From NCBI GenBank assembly GCA_002690495.1, contig NZEV01000023.1, forward strand, positions 62,001 to 126,000: a stretch of DNA of 64,000 nucleotides, read 5' to 3'. Below, piece by piece: positions 26,678 through 34,908 of this stretch. The stretch's first letter is position 1; each line of letters begins with the position of its first letter. A program made the translations under genes and the position numbers. The DNA comes from Legionellales bacterium (GTDB lineage: Bacteria; Pseudomonadota; Gammaproteobacteria; Comchoanobacterales; Comchoanobacteraceae). The notes under the pieces were generated by a model, which saw nothing but the letters and a program-made list of their open reading frames with translations, made no database searches and had not been told where the DNA came from.

Positions 26678-27313
26678 TTATCCCTGAGACGCTTGGAATT
26701 CACTAATACCAATACCACGAATATTCACTTCCTGACTGACACGTTGAACAATCATATTAACTGAAAGTGGCACAGTGATATTATCACCTTTGTTAATTCC
26801 TTGATACTTCACCAATAGCTGCATTGATATCTTCCATCGATAAATTCCACCGACAATACCACTATCTACAATCACAGGTGGACGTGTTGTGACTGCTGAT
26901 ACAATCATTTTACGATTTGAGACTAATTCAAAGTATTTATTTTTATTCATCGATCGAATCAACGTATTGTATCCTTTTCTTGTAAAGTTATGGGATGCAC
27001 GATTTAATTGAGCTCGATAATTGACCCAATCGAATGTAAATATTTCTTGAGCTGATTTTGCCGCCCACTGGGCAACAAACTGATCTGACTTGATCGGTTG
27101 GCTGAGTGGCTGTAGACGAATCAATATTCCATCTGGTGTAGATGCAAAATATGCAGTAGATGGTTTTACCACAACCGCATAGTAAAGTACTGTGGTCATT
27201 AAAAGTAATGCAAAACTTTGTATAATTAGAATAATTACGAATTTTCTATAGTTATTTCTATAAAATGAATTCCTTTCTAAAACGAGTTGTAGTGACTCAC
27301 TTCGTTCTGCCAT
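26678..27313 (-). CDS. icmL: IcmL/DotI, inner-membrane component
   Basis: DotI is an inner-membrane protein with a VirB8-like periplasmic domain, required for Dot/Icm function. At 211 aa it is the same size as Legionella IcmL (212). It has a short charged N-terminus with the RNSFYRNNYRKF motif, one membrane segment (about 25-50) and a periplasmic domain with LQPLSQP, AQEIFTFDWVNYR, a helical R..FTRKGYNTLI segment and a C-terminal NIRGIGISEFQ strand. This is the canonical copy, directly upstream of icmK, with its own possible promoter. Confidence 0.93.
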   Translation of the reverse strand: MAERSESLQLVLERNSFYRNNYRKFVIILIIQSFALLLMTTVLYYAVVVKPSTAYFASTPDGILIRLQPLSQPIKSDQFVAQWAAKSAQEIFTFDWVNYRAQLNRASHNFTRKGYNTLIRSMNKNKYFELVSNRKMIVSAVTTRPPVIVDSGIVGGIYRWKISMQLLVKYQGINKGDNITVPLSVNMIVQRVSQEVNIRGIGISEFQASQG

Positions 27314-27335
27314 ACCTTCATCTCTCCCAAGCTAG

Positions 27336-27365
27336 ATTATGCCATGATTAATATGTATATAACAA
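27336..27365 (-). promoter_or_regulatory. possible internal promoter ahead of icmL1-icmK-icmE
   Basis: In the 63-base gap between the two icmL genes the minus strand has TTGTTA, 18 bases, CATAAT. It is about 22 bases upstream of the icmL1 ATG. The gap is the largest in the downstream half of the operon. Match to consensus is moderate. Confidence 0.4.
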
Positions 27366-27376
27366 GGCTAATATTC

Positions 27377-28135
27377 CTATTTAAAGCTTAATACTTGAAT
27401 ATCATCAATAATTATACCTTGAGGTGTACTCGCTGTTACATTTGTCCTGACCACTTTGAGCTCAATGTCTAACTGATATACCTGCATTAGCGCACTCATC
27501 CCACTAAATTGTAACTTTAAAGGCACTTGCAACTGCCAAGTGTATTTTCCATTATTCACACCGGTATAACCAAATCTTGGAACGCCTGAAGGGATACCCG
27601 ACATGACAACTCGCTGTTCTATCACCGGTCTGACTAGATCCTTATCAACAAGCACTTTTTTAAAAGCCTCCCATCCCCGTGCTGTGAAATGATCAGATTT
27701 TGCCTCTAGGCTTGAAAAAAAATCCACAAAATTATAAGTAAAAGTAGAGGCCATAGTTTGTGATGCCCAATAACTAATATCTGATCTTGTTTGACCAAGT
27801 GCGCTATCTAATGGAATCTGACTGAAGACGCTACCATTCTCATTGGTAGAAAAATAAATCTGGTTATCTCTAGCTACATAGGCGCGGCCAGCTGTGAGAA
27901 AAATCAGAAATGTTGTAAATCCAACTAAAACAATCCCAAGAAACTGAGTCATGAGTCCGTCTTTAAAAAACGTGCCTCGGTTTGCTTGAATAATCTCATC
28001 TCCAGATAAATGTGCTTGAGCTTCTTCAGGAGTTGCAACTGGTTGATTACTCGTATCCTTTACCTGCTGTTCATTTTGATCAGACTGCTGATCTTGTGAT
28101 GGTGACTCAGGTGTTTGATCTTTCATTTCATCCAT
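27377..28135 (-). CDS. second IcmL/DotI-family protein in the icmM/dotJ position
   Basis: A 252-aa VirB8-like inner-membrane protein. A 60-residue acidic, Gln-rich cytoplasmic N-terminus precedes one membrane segment (about 64-86). The periplasmic domain has IPLDSALGQTRSDI, STFTYNFVDFFSS and a final IIIDDIQVLSF strand, which align in order with the canonical IcmL. In Legionella this operon position is held by IcmM/DotJ, a short protein lacking the periplasmic domain. Coxiella instead has two icmL genes, as seen here. It overlaps icmN by eight bases. Heteromer formation with DotI is a reasonable inference. Confidence 0.85.
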   Translation of the reverse strand: MDEMKDQTPESPSQDQQSDQNEQQVKDTSNQPVATPEEAQAHLSGDEIIQANRGTFFKDGLMTQFLGIVLVGFTTFLIFLTAGRAYVARDNQIYFSTNENGSVFSQIPLDSALGQTRSDISYWASQTMASTFTYNFVDFFSSLEAKSDHFTARGWEAFKKVLVDKDLVRPVIEQRVVMSGIPSGVPRFGYTGVNNGKYTWQLQVPLKLQFSGMSALMQVYQLDIELKVVRTNVTASTPQGIIIDDIQVLSFK

Positions 28136-28613
28136 TGAGCACCGAAACGTCTATTGGTAAATTAGAGGTCCATTTAACTTCAAAGAACGAGTCTCCTGGC
28201 ATGTCCTTCCAGAATGGAAGGTGATTATATTTTACAAAATTTTCATATTTCGTTGATACGATAATACCAGCATGTTTCACTTTTAGCAGATTCATTAATG
28301 TTGCCGCTCTCGCTTTCATGATTGCGATCGTTTTTCTTGTTGATCCCATTTCATAATGTCCAATTAACTGGACTTCATGTGTATGATAATGATTGATAAA
28401 TTGAGACATTGTTGCGGTGATATCTTGTGGTTTCAACGATGTTGAATTTTCGTAGAAAAATGAATCTGGCTGGAGATATAGGGATAGCACTTGGCCATCT
28501 ATATTCATTTTCACATTATTTTCTTTAAAAAATTCAACATATTGCATCGGGTCAGCATAAATTAGCGCGATGCTCATCATACACACTATAAACTTTGAAA
28601 TTATATGCATCAT
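28128..28613 (-). CDS. icmN: IcmN/DotK-position exported protein, divergent OmpA-like
   Basis: A 161-aa exported protein in the exact slot of icmN/dotK, between icmO and icmL2. In Legionella DotK is an outer-membrane lipoprotein with an OmpA-like peptidoglycan-binding domain. Here the N-terminus is a signal peptide (about 1-20) with a cleavage site near IYA/DP. The only cysteine in it (position 11) is not in a lipobox. The mature part has LYLQPDSFFYENS, a stretch VQLIGHYEMG and STRKTIAIMKARAATLMNLL, resembling the beta-strand and helix of OmpA-like domains in degenerate form. Assignment rests on position plus weak similarity. The ATG overlaps the icmO stop by one base. Confidence 0.65.
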   Translation of the reverse strand: MMHIISKFIVCMMSIALIYADPMQYVEFFKENNVKMNIDGQVLSLYLQPDSFFYENSTSLKPQDITATMSQFINHYHTHEVQLIGHYEMGSTRKTIAIMKARAATLMNLLKVKHAGIIVSTKYENFVKYNHLPFWKDMPGDSFFEVKWTSNLPIDVSVLNG

Positions 28614-30964
28614 TAAGATTTCTCCTTAGATTCATTGATCTGCGATTTCACTTTATCGATCGCCTCAATTATTTGTGGGACATCGATTTTTGATAAATCT
28701 GGCTCTGGGTATTGGGTACTAGCCTGCATTTTCTTTAATAAAGACTCAATTGATTCTGAAGCGGATGTTTTATCCATACCCATTAATCTAGCGCAAAACT
28801 CTAGGTCTTCTCTGATTGCATTTTTACTAATCACAGGCTCTTCAAAGGGACCATAATCATCTAGTGAGAACACCTTTTTTAAAGATTCAGGCATAGAGAC
28901 TCTTGAGAACACACCGAATGAGGTATCAATATCCACATCCTCAATCTTAGTATCTGCTTGGTTAGCATCAATGTGCGGCTTTTCCTCACTGACTGTTACA
29001 TCATCTAAAATTATTTTTGTACCCGCTTCGATAAAATCATCACAATCCTTATGCTTTTCAAACTGATCAACTAGCTTTTGGATTTCCGGCTCTGTACTTT
29101 CTTCTCCAATTGCAAAATTTTTCTTTTCTAGTGCCTGTAAATCTTCTAATGCTTTAACAAACTCATAAAGGACAACGTCTTTTGGAAGATCTACTTTAAG
29201 GAGCTGATTTAATCGCATTGATTTAACTGGGGGTGGATTTGCAAAAAAGCAGCGTGCTCTCACAATTTTTGATTTAAAGAAGATATGCATCTCCCCAGGC
29301 GCCTGTTCTTTGAGATCAAGTAAATCAATCCGTGCTCTTTTCTCAGTTTTTGCAGACCTTGTATCTTGATAAGCATTGGAGATACCTTGTGGGTTTGCTG
29401 AAAAGCTGTCCACCATTGTGACATAAGATTCTGCAGCCCCTTTCATAAAGAAATCCCAGGTCTCAGTAGGATCCTCAAGCTTCATACAAATTTTAATATT
29501 TGTGTTCGCTCCGATTGATGCGGCTTCTTCTTTAGATGCCTTTTGGAAAGCTGGTAGATCTTGCCCTCCGAATACAATTGAGAAACCCAGTGAACGCGCC
29601 TGAGCAGGCACAACAGCAAAGCCTTTTACAGCATAATAACCATACTCATCCAAAATACACAGATACGGTGATGGAGAATTAGTTGGCTTACTTGTAATGA
29701 GCTTATCAAATGTTCCTTCAACGGCATCACCCAAACCGGATGACATGACCACTCTCAGTGAGGAAATGATAATACGCCCTAAGTTCGCTAATTCATCTGG
29801 CGACTTTTCTAAAGCAGGCAATAACACTGTCATAATCCTACGATTTAATACCACATCCTTAAGATCAACCTCTGCGAGTTTAGTACGCAGTATGTGTCCA
29901 TATGTATCGGCTAATGAACTAAACTGACGAGTCAGCTGCATTGTAATATAACCGTGCTGCTCAAAGACTTGTGATACCTGCTTACCTTTTCTTTCCTTAT
30001 TATAACCTGGCAAGGTAAACAAATAGTTATTCAATGGCTGCATGACCAACTCAGGCAAGAAATCCATACTAATGGCGTATTGACCATCTCGAATAAAAGT
30101 TTTATCCACAACCATTGCTTCAATTCTTTCAAGTGCGAAATAGTTACGAATAGTATTAGCATCAAGTAGAATATGCCCAGAGTCACGCATTGCAACTAAC
30201 ACCTTCATCAAAGCTTCGATAAAAGCAATGGCTCGTCCTTTCCACATATCACCATCTGAACTCCCTGAGGATGAATCCATCAAACCCGAGATCAAGTTAG
30301 ATAACATACTTGAAGAACCAGTAGCAAATGGGTTGAGGGTATTGGACATTCGCTTTTCTTGAGGTCCGATAATATCTCTTGCACCAGTCATAAAGTTAAT
30401 GACAAGGAAATCATCCTCTCGCCCCATATAACGAACCATGGAGAAAATCTTGGCATATATCGAGTTATCACCTTTACCATCTACATAGATAAATCCACTT
30501 GATTGAACTAATGCATTGTAAGCAAGTCCTAGCATCAATTCTGTCTTACCAGAACCAGTTGATCCAAAGATCAGCACATGTGTTCTCATATCATCATTAT
30601 TGAACCACAGCTCATCTTGAGTTGATTTTTCATTTCCAAAATGATAAATACCCCCCGCTTCATTGGGCTTATTCACTGGGTTAAGATCATTATAGTCTTT
30701 TGCATGAGATCGTTTAGGCAGTCTAAATGGGAGCTTATAGATCTGATTCACGGCAAAAAGATATAGACCCAGTATTCCCAAAATCATAAAATCGCTTAAG
30801 CCTGGGACTGAATAAGATGTCGTAACCATGACAGCGAAACAAATCGAGGCATTAATAGGCTTTGCTAAAAACTCCTTGACTCGCTGGCCTAACGGTCTAA
30901 CGTCTCTTATCAGTTGTGCTGATGCTTGTTCCTGTGATGAGCTTAGTCCTCTTTGCTGATACAT
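28613..30964 (-). CDS. icmO: IcmO/DotL, type IV coupling ATPase
   Basis: DotL is the coupling ATPase that receives effectors and feeds them to the Dot/Icm channel. At 783 aa it matches the Legionella length. Two membrane segments lie at about 36-75. The P-loop GSTGSGKT is at 134-141 and the Walker B LCILDEYGYY near 438. Other TraD/VirD4-like features are the GFIYVDGKGD segment and IVFGGQDLPAFQKA. The C-terminal 160 or so residues are a charged, helix-rich tail like the region that in Legionella binds IcmS-IcmW and LvgA. IcmS is not in this window. It overlaps icmP and icmN by one base each. Confidence 0.96.
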   Translation of the reverse strand: MYQQRGLSSSQEQASAQLIRDVRPLGQRVKEFLAKPINASICFAVMVTTSYSVPGLSDFMILGILGLYLFAVNQIYKLPFRLPKRSHAKDYNDLNPVNKPNEAGGIYHFGNEKSTQDELWFNNDDMRTHVLIFGSTGSGKTELMLGLAYNALVQSSGFIYVDGKGDNSIYAKIFSMVRYMGREDDFLVINFMTGARDIIGPQEKRMSNTLNPFATGSSSMLSNLISGLMDSSSGSSDGDMWKGRAIAFIEALMKVLVAMRDSGHILLDANTIRNYFALERIEAMVVDKTFIRDGQYAISMDFLPELVMQPLNNYLFTLPGYNKERKGKQVSQVFEQHGYITMQLTRQFSSLADTYGHILRTKLAEVDLKDVVLNRRIMTVLLPALEKSPDELANLGRIIISSLRVVMSSGLGDAVEGTFDKLITSKPTNSPSPYLCILDEYGYYAVKGFAVVPAQARSLGFSIVFGGQDLPAFQKASKEEAASIGANTNIKICMKLEDPTETWDFFMKGAAESYVTMVDSFSANPQGISNAYQDTRSAKTEKRARIDLLDLKEQAPGEMHIFFKSKIVRARCFFANPPPVKSMRLNQLLKVDLPKDVVLYEFVKALEDLQALEKKNFAIGEESTEPEIQKLVDQFEKHKDCDDFIEAGTKIILDDVTVSEEKPHIDANQADTKIEDVDIDTSFGVFSRVSMPESLKKVFSLDDYGPFEEPVISKNAIREDLEFCARLMGMDKTSASESIESLLKKMQASTQYPEPDLSKIDVPQIIEAIDKVKSQINESKEKS

Positions 30965-32100
30965 TATGTCTCATCCGGGTTATATAGAATATCTGCAATT
31001 GCAGCTTCTAGACCAGTAATTGCTTCTTCTACCATTGGAGACCTCAACGGCCTTCTTAATTTTTTTTCGACCACCCAATGAGCAAATGTTCCTGCCACTT
31101 CTGGAAAAGGGGTCTGTCGCCCAACTGATGACAACATATACCACATTCTACGGTCTACTTTTTTCAACCACAAAAACTCTGAACTCGCCAAAACACCATT
31201 AATTCTAGCCACCTCTAAAAGCGAAGAAAGCACTGTAAGTACATAAGCATGAGGGGATACTGCTTTACTGACGGCTTTATGCGTTATGTGTTTTTTCATT
31301 AGTGCATAGGCGCCAGTGAAATTTGGATTACCATTCATCGCACTTGAAGACATCTGCTGCAAGAACTTACGTGAACCATCTGCATCACCTCCAATTCTTG
31401 CAGCGCAAACAGCAAAAATTGCAAGCTCATGCGGCTTAAGATACTTCAAATTTCGCCACCTGGGCCCGAGCTGACTAGCAAAGACAGCGAATGATCGCTC
31501 ACGCACGACTTCTACACCAGGTTTATGATTAACAACCACTCTTTTAAGTAGGTTATACTTTTTTGCAAACTCAATGGGTTGTATTGACATTCCCCAAGGC
31601 GGATCATCAATATCGGCCTTGATTAAATCTGTTTTAATGACCGGCATAATTTCTGGCCAATTAACACACTCTAAGCTTCGCAAAGTTTCCATACTATATT
31701 TTTGTCTAAAGTTACCACCTTTTTTGAAAAACAGAAGATGCATTCCTGCCAACACAGCGATTAATGTTGTTGGAAAAACGAGGTAATCACCAATGAGTTT
31801 TGAAATTTCCACGATGCCTTCGAAATTTCTTTCATTAGTGTTTGTAGACATAATTTCATCGAGTGCAAATCTTAGCGAATCTAATTCAAAAATTGGCAGA
31901 TGTAATGCATTCAAAACATTATCTATGGGCGTCAAAATTGCAATAATTGCTTCTGCTTCGTAGTACCTGACGTATAAAATATATTCAGCAATAATATTGC
32001 CATAGGCGTACCAAAGTACAATGCCCATGACCATAATAAAACCAACAACATAAACGATGTCGAGTCCAGAATTTGGCTGCTGCTGTTGTTGTCCTCTCAT
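30964..32100 (-). CDS. icmP: IcmP/DotM, coupling-complex membrane protein
   Basis: DotM partners DotL in the coupling complex and in Legionella recognises acidic Glu-rich effector signals. The ATG at 32100 follows a GGAGAGAGG ribosome site and gives 378 aa; an upstream TTG is not used. After a Gln-rich start comes a membrane segment (about 14-36), a second near 100-120, and the cytoplasmic domain. That domain has the family features WGMSIQPIEFAKKY, SFAVFASQLGPRW, and the late ASSEFLWLKKVDRRMWY and FPEVAGTFAHW segments. It sits between icmQ and icmO as in other Dot/Icm clusters. Confidence 0.95.
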   Translation of the reverse strand: MRGQQQQQPNSGLDIVYVVGFIMVMGIVLWYAYGNIIAEYILYVRYYEAEAIIAILTPIDNVLNALHLPIFELDSLRFALDEIMSTNTNERNFEGIVEISKLIGDYLVFPTTLIAVLAGMHLLFFKKGGNFRQKYSMETLRSLECVNWPEIMPVIKTDLIKADIDDPPWGMSIQPIEFAKKYNLLKRVVVNHKPGVEVVRERSFAVFASQLGPRWRNLKYLKPHELAIFAVCAARIGGDADGSRKFLQQMSSSAMNGNPNFTGAYALMKKHITHKAVSKAVSPHAYVLTVLSSLLEVARINGVLASSEFLWLKKVDRRMWYMLSSVGRQTPFPEVAGTFAHWVVEKKLRRPLRSPMVEEAITGLEAAIADILYNPDET

Positions 32101-32112
32101 ACCTCTCTCCAA

Positions 32113-32129
32113 CGTGTATTATATACACG
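32113..32129. promoter_or_regulatory. perfect palindrome over a -10-like box upstream of icmP
   Basis: CGTGTAT-TAT-ATACACG is a perfect seven-base inverted repeat with a three-base centre, 12 bases before the icmP ATG. The minus-strand reading contains TATAAT at its centre. It could be an operator covering a promoter or simply a small hairpin in the mRNA; no U-tract follows, so it is not a terminator. Confidence 0.4.
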
Positions 32130-32154
32130 ATAAAATAGATATAAAAGAACTAAT

Positions 32155-32739
32155 TTAATTTCTTGCAATTAATTTATTATTTGTATAATCGTAAGTCACA
32201 TTTAACCCGTGTACAAAATATAATATGTTACTTGTACTCAATGCATTTTGCTTAATGGTAATGATTTTATTTCCATTCATGTCCTTTAGAGCCATCTCAT
32301 CCGGCTGTTGAATGATGTTCATATCATCGACCCATATTGCAACATAGCCCGTCTTCGGATTAGCGTTAGTTGTTGTTGCTTGCCTAGCTGCAGCCTCATC
32401 ATCAAATACTGGACGACCGCTACTTACAGTTGAAATTGACTTTAAAACAATTTCCCAACGCAATAAGTTGTCTCCCTCCACCTGATATAAAACAACATAT
32501 AACTTGGTATATCCAGGCCTATTTTTCATGACCTTGACATCAACTTTTTGTGAAATATATTCTTGGCCGGCCTCGTAAAGCTCACGACTTTTCTCTAGGA
32601 CTTTAAGATACCTTTTATAATAAACCTTCATGACGTTAGACATCTGCCAACCTTTACGATCTTTTAGCTTCAAAAGATCCTGGTAGATTTTCTCGTCTTG
32701 CTTGATTTTCTCTAGCTCTCTGTCATTAAGCTCACCCAT
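32155..32739 (-). CDS. icmQ: IcmQ, cytosolic Dot/Icm protein
   Basis: IcmQ is a soluble Dot/Icm protein. In Legionella its N-terminal helices bind the chaperone IcmR and can associate with membranes, and its C-terminal domain binds NAD. At 194 aa the length matches Legionella IcmQ (191). The N-terminus is a charged helical hairpin (about 1-70). The C-terminal half has VLYQVEGDNLLRWEI, RPVFDDEAAAR, a GYVAIWVDDMNI strand and ITIKQNALSTSNILYFVHG, which align in order with Legionella IcmQ. The gene is followed by icmP. The position before it, icmR in Legionella, is held by a 63-aa gene. Confidence 0.9.
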   Translation of the reverse strand: MGELNDRELEKIKQDEKIYQDLLKLKDRKGWQMSNVMKVYYKRYLKVLEKSRELYEAGQEYISQKVDVKVMKNRPGYTKLYVVLYQVEGDNLLRWEIVLKSISTVSSGRPVFDDEAAARQATTTNANPKTGYVAIWVDDMNIIQQPDEMALKDMNGNKIITIKQNALSTSNILYFVHGLNVTYDYTNNKLIARN

Positions 32740-32801
32740 GTTCTAAGAATAGTATAGAGGGGGATTAATGTCTAGTTAGATTGGGGAAAGGGCTGTCAGA
32801 A

Positions 32802-32993
32802 CTAGGGTCCACTTGGACCAGATGTATTGGATGAATCAAGTTCATTACCTACTTGATTTTCAACAGTTTTAAGTTGATCGTTAATACTGTTTACAACATT
32901 TTTAGGACTATCTCCAAAAAGATCTTTACATAAACTATCGAGTTCTTCTCGGGTTCCGTCTAATGAAGATTTGTTACTTGTTGGTTCAGCCAT
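32802..32993 (-). CDS. small hydrophilic protein in the icmR position; candidate IcmQ partner
   Basis: A 63-aa acidic, cytosolic protein without recognisable homology. Its middle (about 14-50) looks like two amphipathic helices, DGTREELDSLCKDLFG and VVNSINDQLKTVENQV, flanked by Ser/Pro/Gly-rich ends. It has a good AAGGA ribosome site seven bases before the ATG and its own sigma-70 promoter, and is the first gene of the secretion operon, 62 bases before icmQ. Known IcmR functional homologues (FIR proteins) are unrelated in sequence from genus to genus, always sit just before icmQ, and bind it through helices. This gene fits by position and helical nature, but it is shorter than described FIR proteins. 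Function is inferred. Confidence 0.55.
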   Translation of the reverse strand: MAEPTSNKSSLDGTREELDSLCKDLFGDSPKNVVNSINDQLKTVENQVGNELDSSNTSGPSGP

Positions 32994-33012
32994 AAATTAG
33001 TCCTTATATATA

Positions 33013-33041
33013 AATATAAACTATATTTATGATTCTTGCAA
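33013..33041 (-). promoter_or_regulatory. sigma-70 promoter at the head of the secretion operon
   Basis: On the minus strand TTGCAA, 17 bases, TATATT, about 20 bases before the ATG of the 63-aa gene. It is the only convincing promoter in the 93-base gap between yejA and this gene, and would drive the whole icm operon. No PmrA-type tandem is visible beside it. Confidence 0.6.
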
Positions 33042-33086
33042 GCATTATCTTACATTCCTATCGGACATGGAGCCATCATCATGACA

Positions 33087-34865
33087 CTATTTTAGGTTAT
33101 CTTTAGACCACCATGTCATTAACCCAAGATCAAAATCTGGACTAATTTCAGGACGTAACAACGAATTCCAATAAGCCACTCGGTGAATATCTAAATACCA
33201 CTGAGGCACGACAATATATTCCCACATGAGCAATCGGTCCAACGCCCTCACTCGATGCTCGAGCTCATCACGTGTTTTTGCCTCCATCACTAATTGTATT
33301 AATTGATCTAAACGTGCATCAGCAATACCGGAAATATTACCAGAGCCCATGACATTCGCACTTTTAGAGGACCAATAGTCAAACAACTCATTACCTGGGT
33401 TTAAATTTGCTCGAAATACTGTAGTTGTCATATCAAAATCAAAACTTCGTATCCGATTCACATACTCTGATGGACCTACTTTTCGAATCACAACATCAAT
33501 CCCAAGTCTTTTCAGGTGCTCTTGATAAGGGAGAATCACGCGCTCAAAAGAAGCTTGCGTAATGAGAATTTCAAAAATCAATCTTTCCCCTGTAATCTTG
33601 TTGACCCGCCATCCATTCTCAATCACCCAACCTGCATCATCAAGTAGTTTTGCGGCACGTAATAATTGATCTCGCATCTGTGCCTCGTTCTCTGGATCAT
33701 TAATGACAACAGGACTAACAAAAAACTCTTCAGGCAACTGATGATCCAACTGATTGTAAATGGTAAGCTCATGTGGTGATATGACTGCGCCCGCTGCGAG
33801 ATGACTATTATTATAATAACTGCTCGCCCTTTGATATTGAGAATAAAAGAGTTGTGAATTAACCCAATTAAAATCAAATGCAAGCGCAATGGCTTTGCGT
33901 ACCTGCCTGTCTTTAAAAATTGGTCTTCTAAAATTAAATACAAATCCTTGCATCCCTTGCGGCTCTCTATTCATAATTTCTTCTTTTATGATTTCACCAG
34001 ACTCAACAGCAGGTCCTTGATAACCAGTTGCCCATAGCTTTGAACGATGCTCTACCCTTAAGTCATATAAATGAGATTTAAAAGCTTCAAATGCGACTGT
34101 ATCATCTTTAAAATAGACCCATTTCAACTCATCAAAGTTAAATTGCCCCTTACGAGTTGGGTGGTTTGCCGCCCAGTAATCTTTAACACGACTATAGGTA
34201 ATATCACTATTGACTTTGAAGTCCTTAACCTGGTAGGGCCCACTACCCAAAGGCACAGTCAGATCTGCCTTCGTGAAAGACTGATGATCCCAAAAGTGCT
34301 TTGGCAAAACTGGCAAACCTCCAATCGCAAATATCAAATCCTGATTATGCGTATCGGACAAAGTAAAAATAACAGTATTCCGATCCTGAGCTTTCACCGC
34401 TTTTACATCTCGGTAATAAAGCTTGTATCTCGGATCCCCTTTTTTAAGCAATGTATTGAATGTCCAAACAACATCCTCGGCTTGAATAGACACACCATCA
34501 TGAAATTTTGCATTTGGATCTAAACGAAAAATTAAGGTCTTTTGATCATCAGATAATTCAATACATTGTGCAACTAAACCATATTGCGAATCTGGCTCAT
34601 CATCCGGCCTCACCATTAGAGTGTCATAAAGATAACTAAGACCAGCAGCAGGAATACCCTGGGGTACAAACTGATTCAATGTATCAAATGAACCGATGCT
34701 TGATTGCACCAAACGGCCTTGTTTGGGCGCATTCGGATTGACATAGTCATAATGGCTAAAAGTAGGTAGGTATTTAGGCTGACCATATAATGAATACACC
34801 GAACGACATTCTGAAAAGCACAAGCTATTTAATAATAAAAGGAAAATTATCTTGATCATGATCAT
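33087..34865 (-). CDS. yejA: periplasmic oligopeptide-binding protein YejA
   Basis: YejA is the solute-binding subunit of the YejABEF peptide importer. The 592-aa protein has a signal peptide (about 1-19, ending CFSEC) and the family 5 binding-protein fold. It has the YejA-type N-terminus HYDYVNPNAPKQG, followed by LYDTLMVRP, TLIFRLDPNAKFHDG and EDVVWTFNTLL. The late segment MQGFVFNFRRPIFKDRQVRKA is represented by FKDRQVRKAIALAFDF. It is the last gene of a yejB-yejE-yejF-yejA cluster on the minus strand; in E. coli yejA comes first. Peptide uptake suits a host-dependent amino-acid user. Confidence 0.93.
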   Translation of the reverse strand: MIMIKIIFLLLLNSLCFSECRSVYSLYGQPKYLPTFSHYDYVNPNAPKQGRLVQSSIGSFDTLNQFVPQGIPAAGLSYLYDTLMVRPDDEPDSQYGLVAQCIELSDDQKTLIFRLDPNAKFHDGVSIQAEDVVWTFNTLLKKGDPRYKLYYRDVKAVKAQDRNTVIFTLSDTHNQDLIFAIGGLPVLPKHFWDHQSFTKADLTVPLGSGPYQVKDFKVNSDITYSRVKDYWAANHPTRKGQFNFDELKWVYFKDDTVAFEAFKSHLYDLRVEHRSKLWATGYQGPAVESGEIIKEEIMNREPQGMQGFVFNFRRPIFKDRQVRKAIALAFDFNWVNSQLFYSQYQRASSYYNNSHLAAGAVISPHELTIYNQLDHQLPEEFFVSPVVINDPENEAQMRDQLLRAAKLLDDAGWVIENGWRVNKITGERLIFEILITQASFERVILPYQEHLKRLGIDVVIRKVGPSEYVNRIRSFDFDMTTTVFRANLNPGNELFDYWSSKSANVMGSGNISGIADARLDQLIQLVMEAKTRDELEHRVRALDRLLMWEYIVVPQWYLDIHRVAYWNSLLRPEISPDFDLGLMTWWSKDNLK

Positions 34866-34908
34866 AAACTAACATGTTCATTAAAGAAGCCCAACTATTT
34901 ATTTAATT

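Noticed and set aside
32994-33086. icmS or icmT ahead of icmQ
   Set aside because: Only 93 bases are available and they contain a promoter and leader but no open frame of suitable size.
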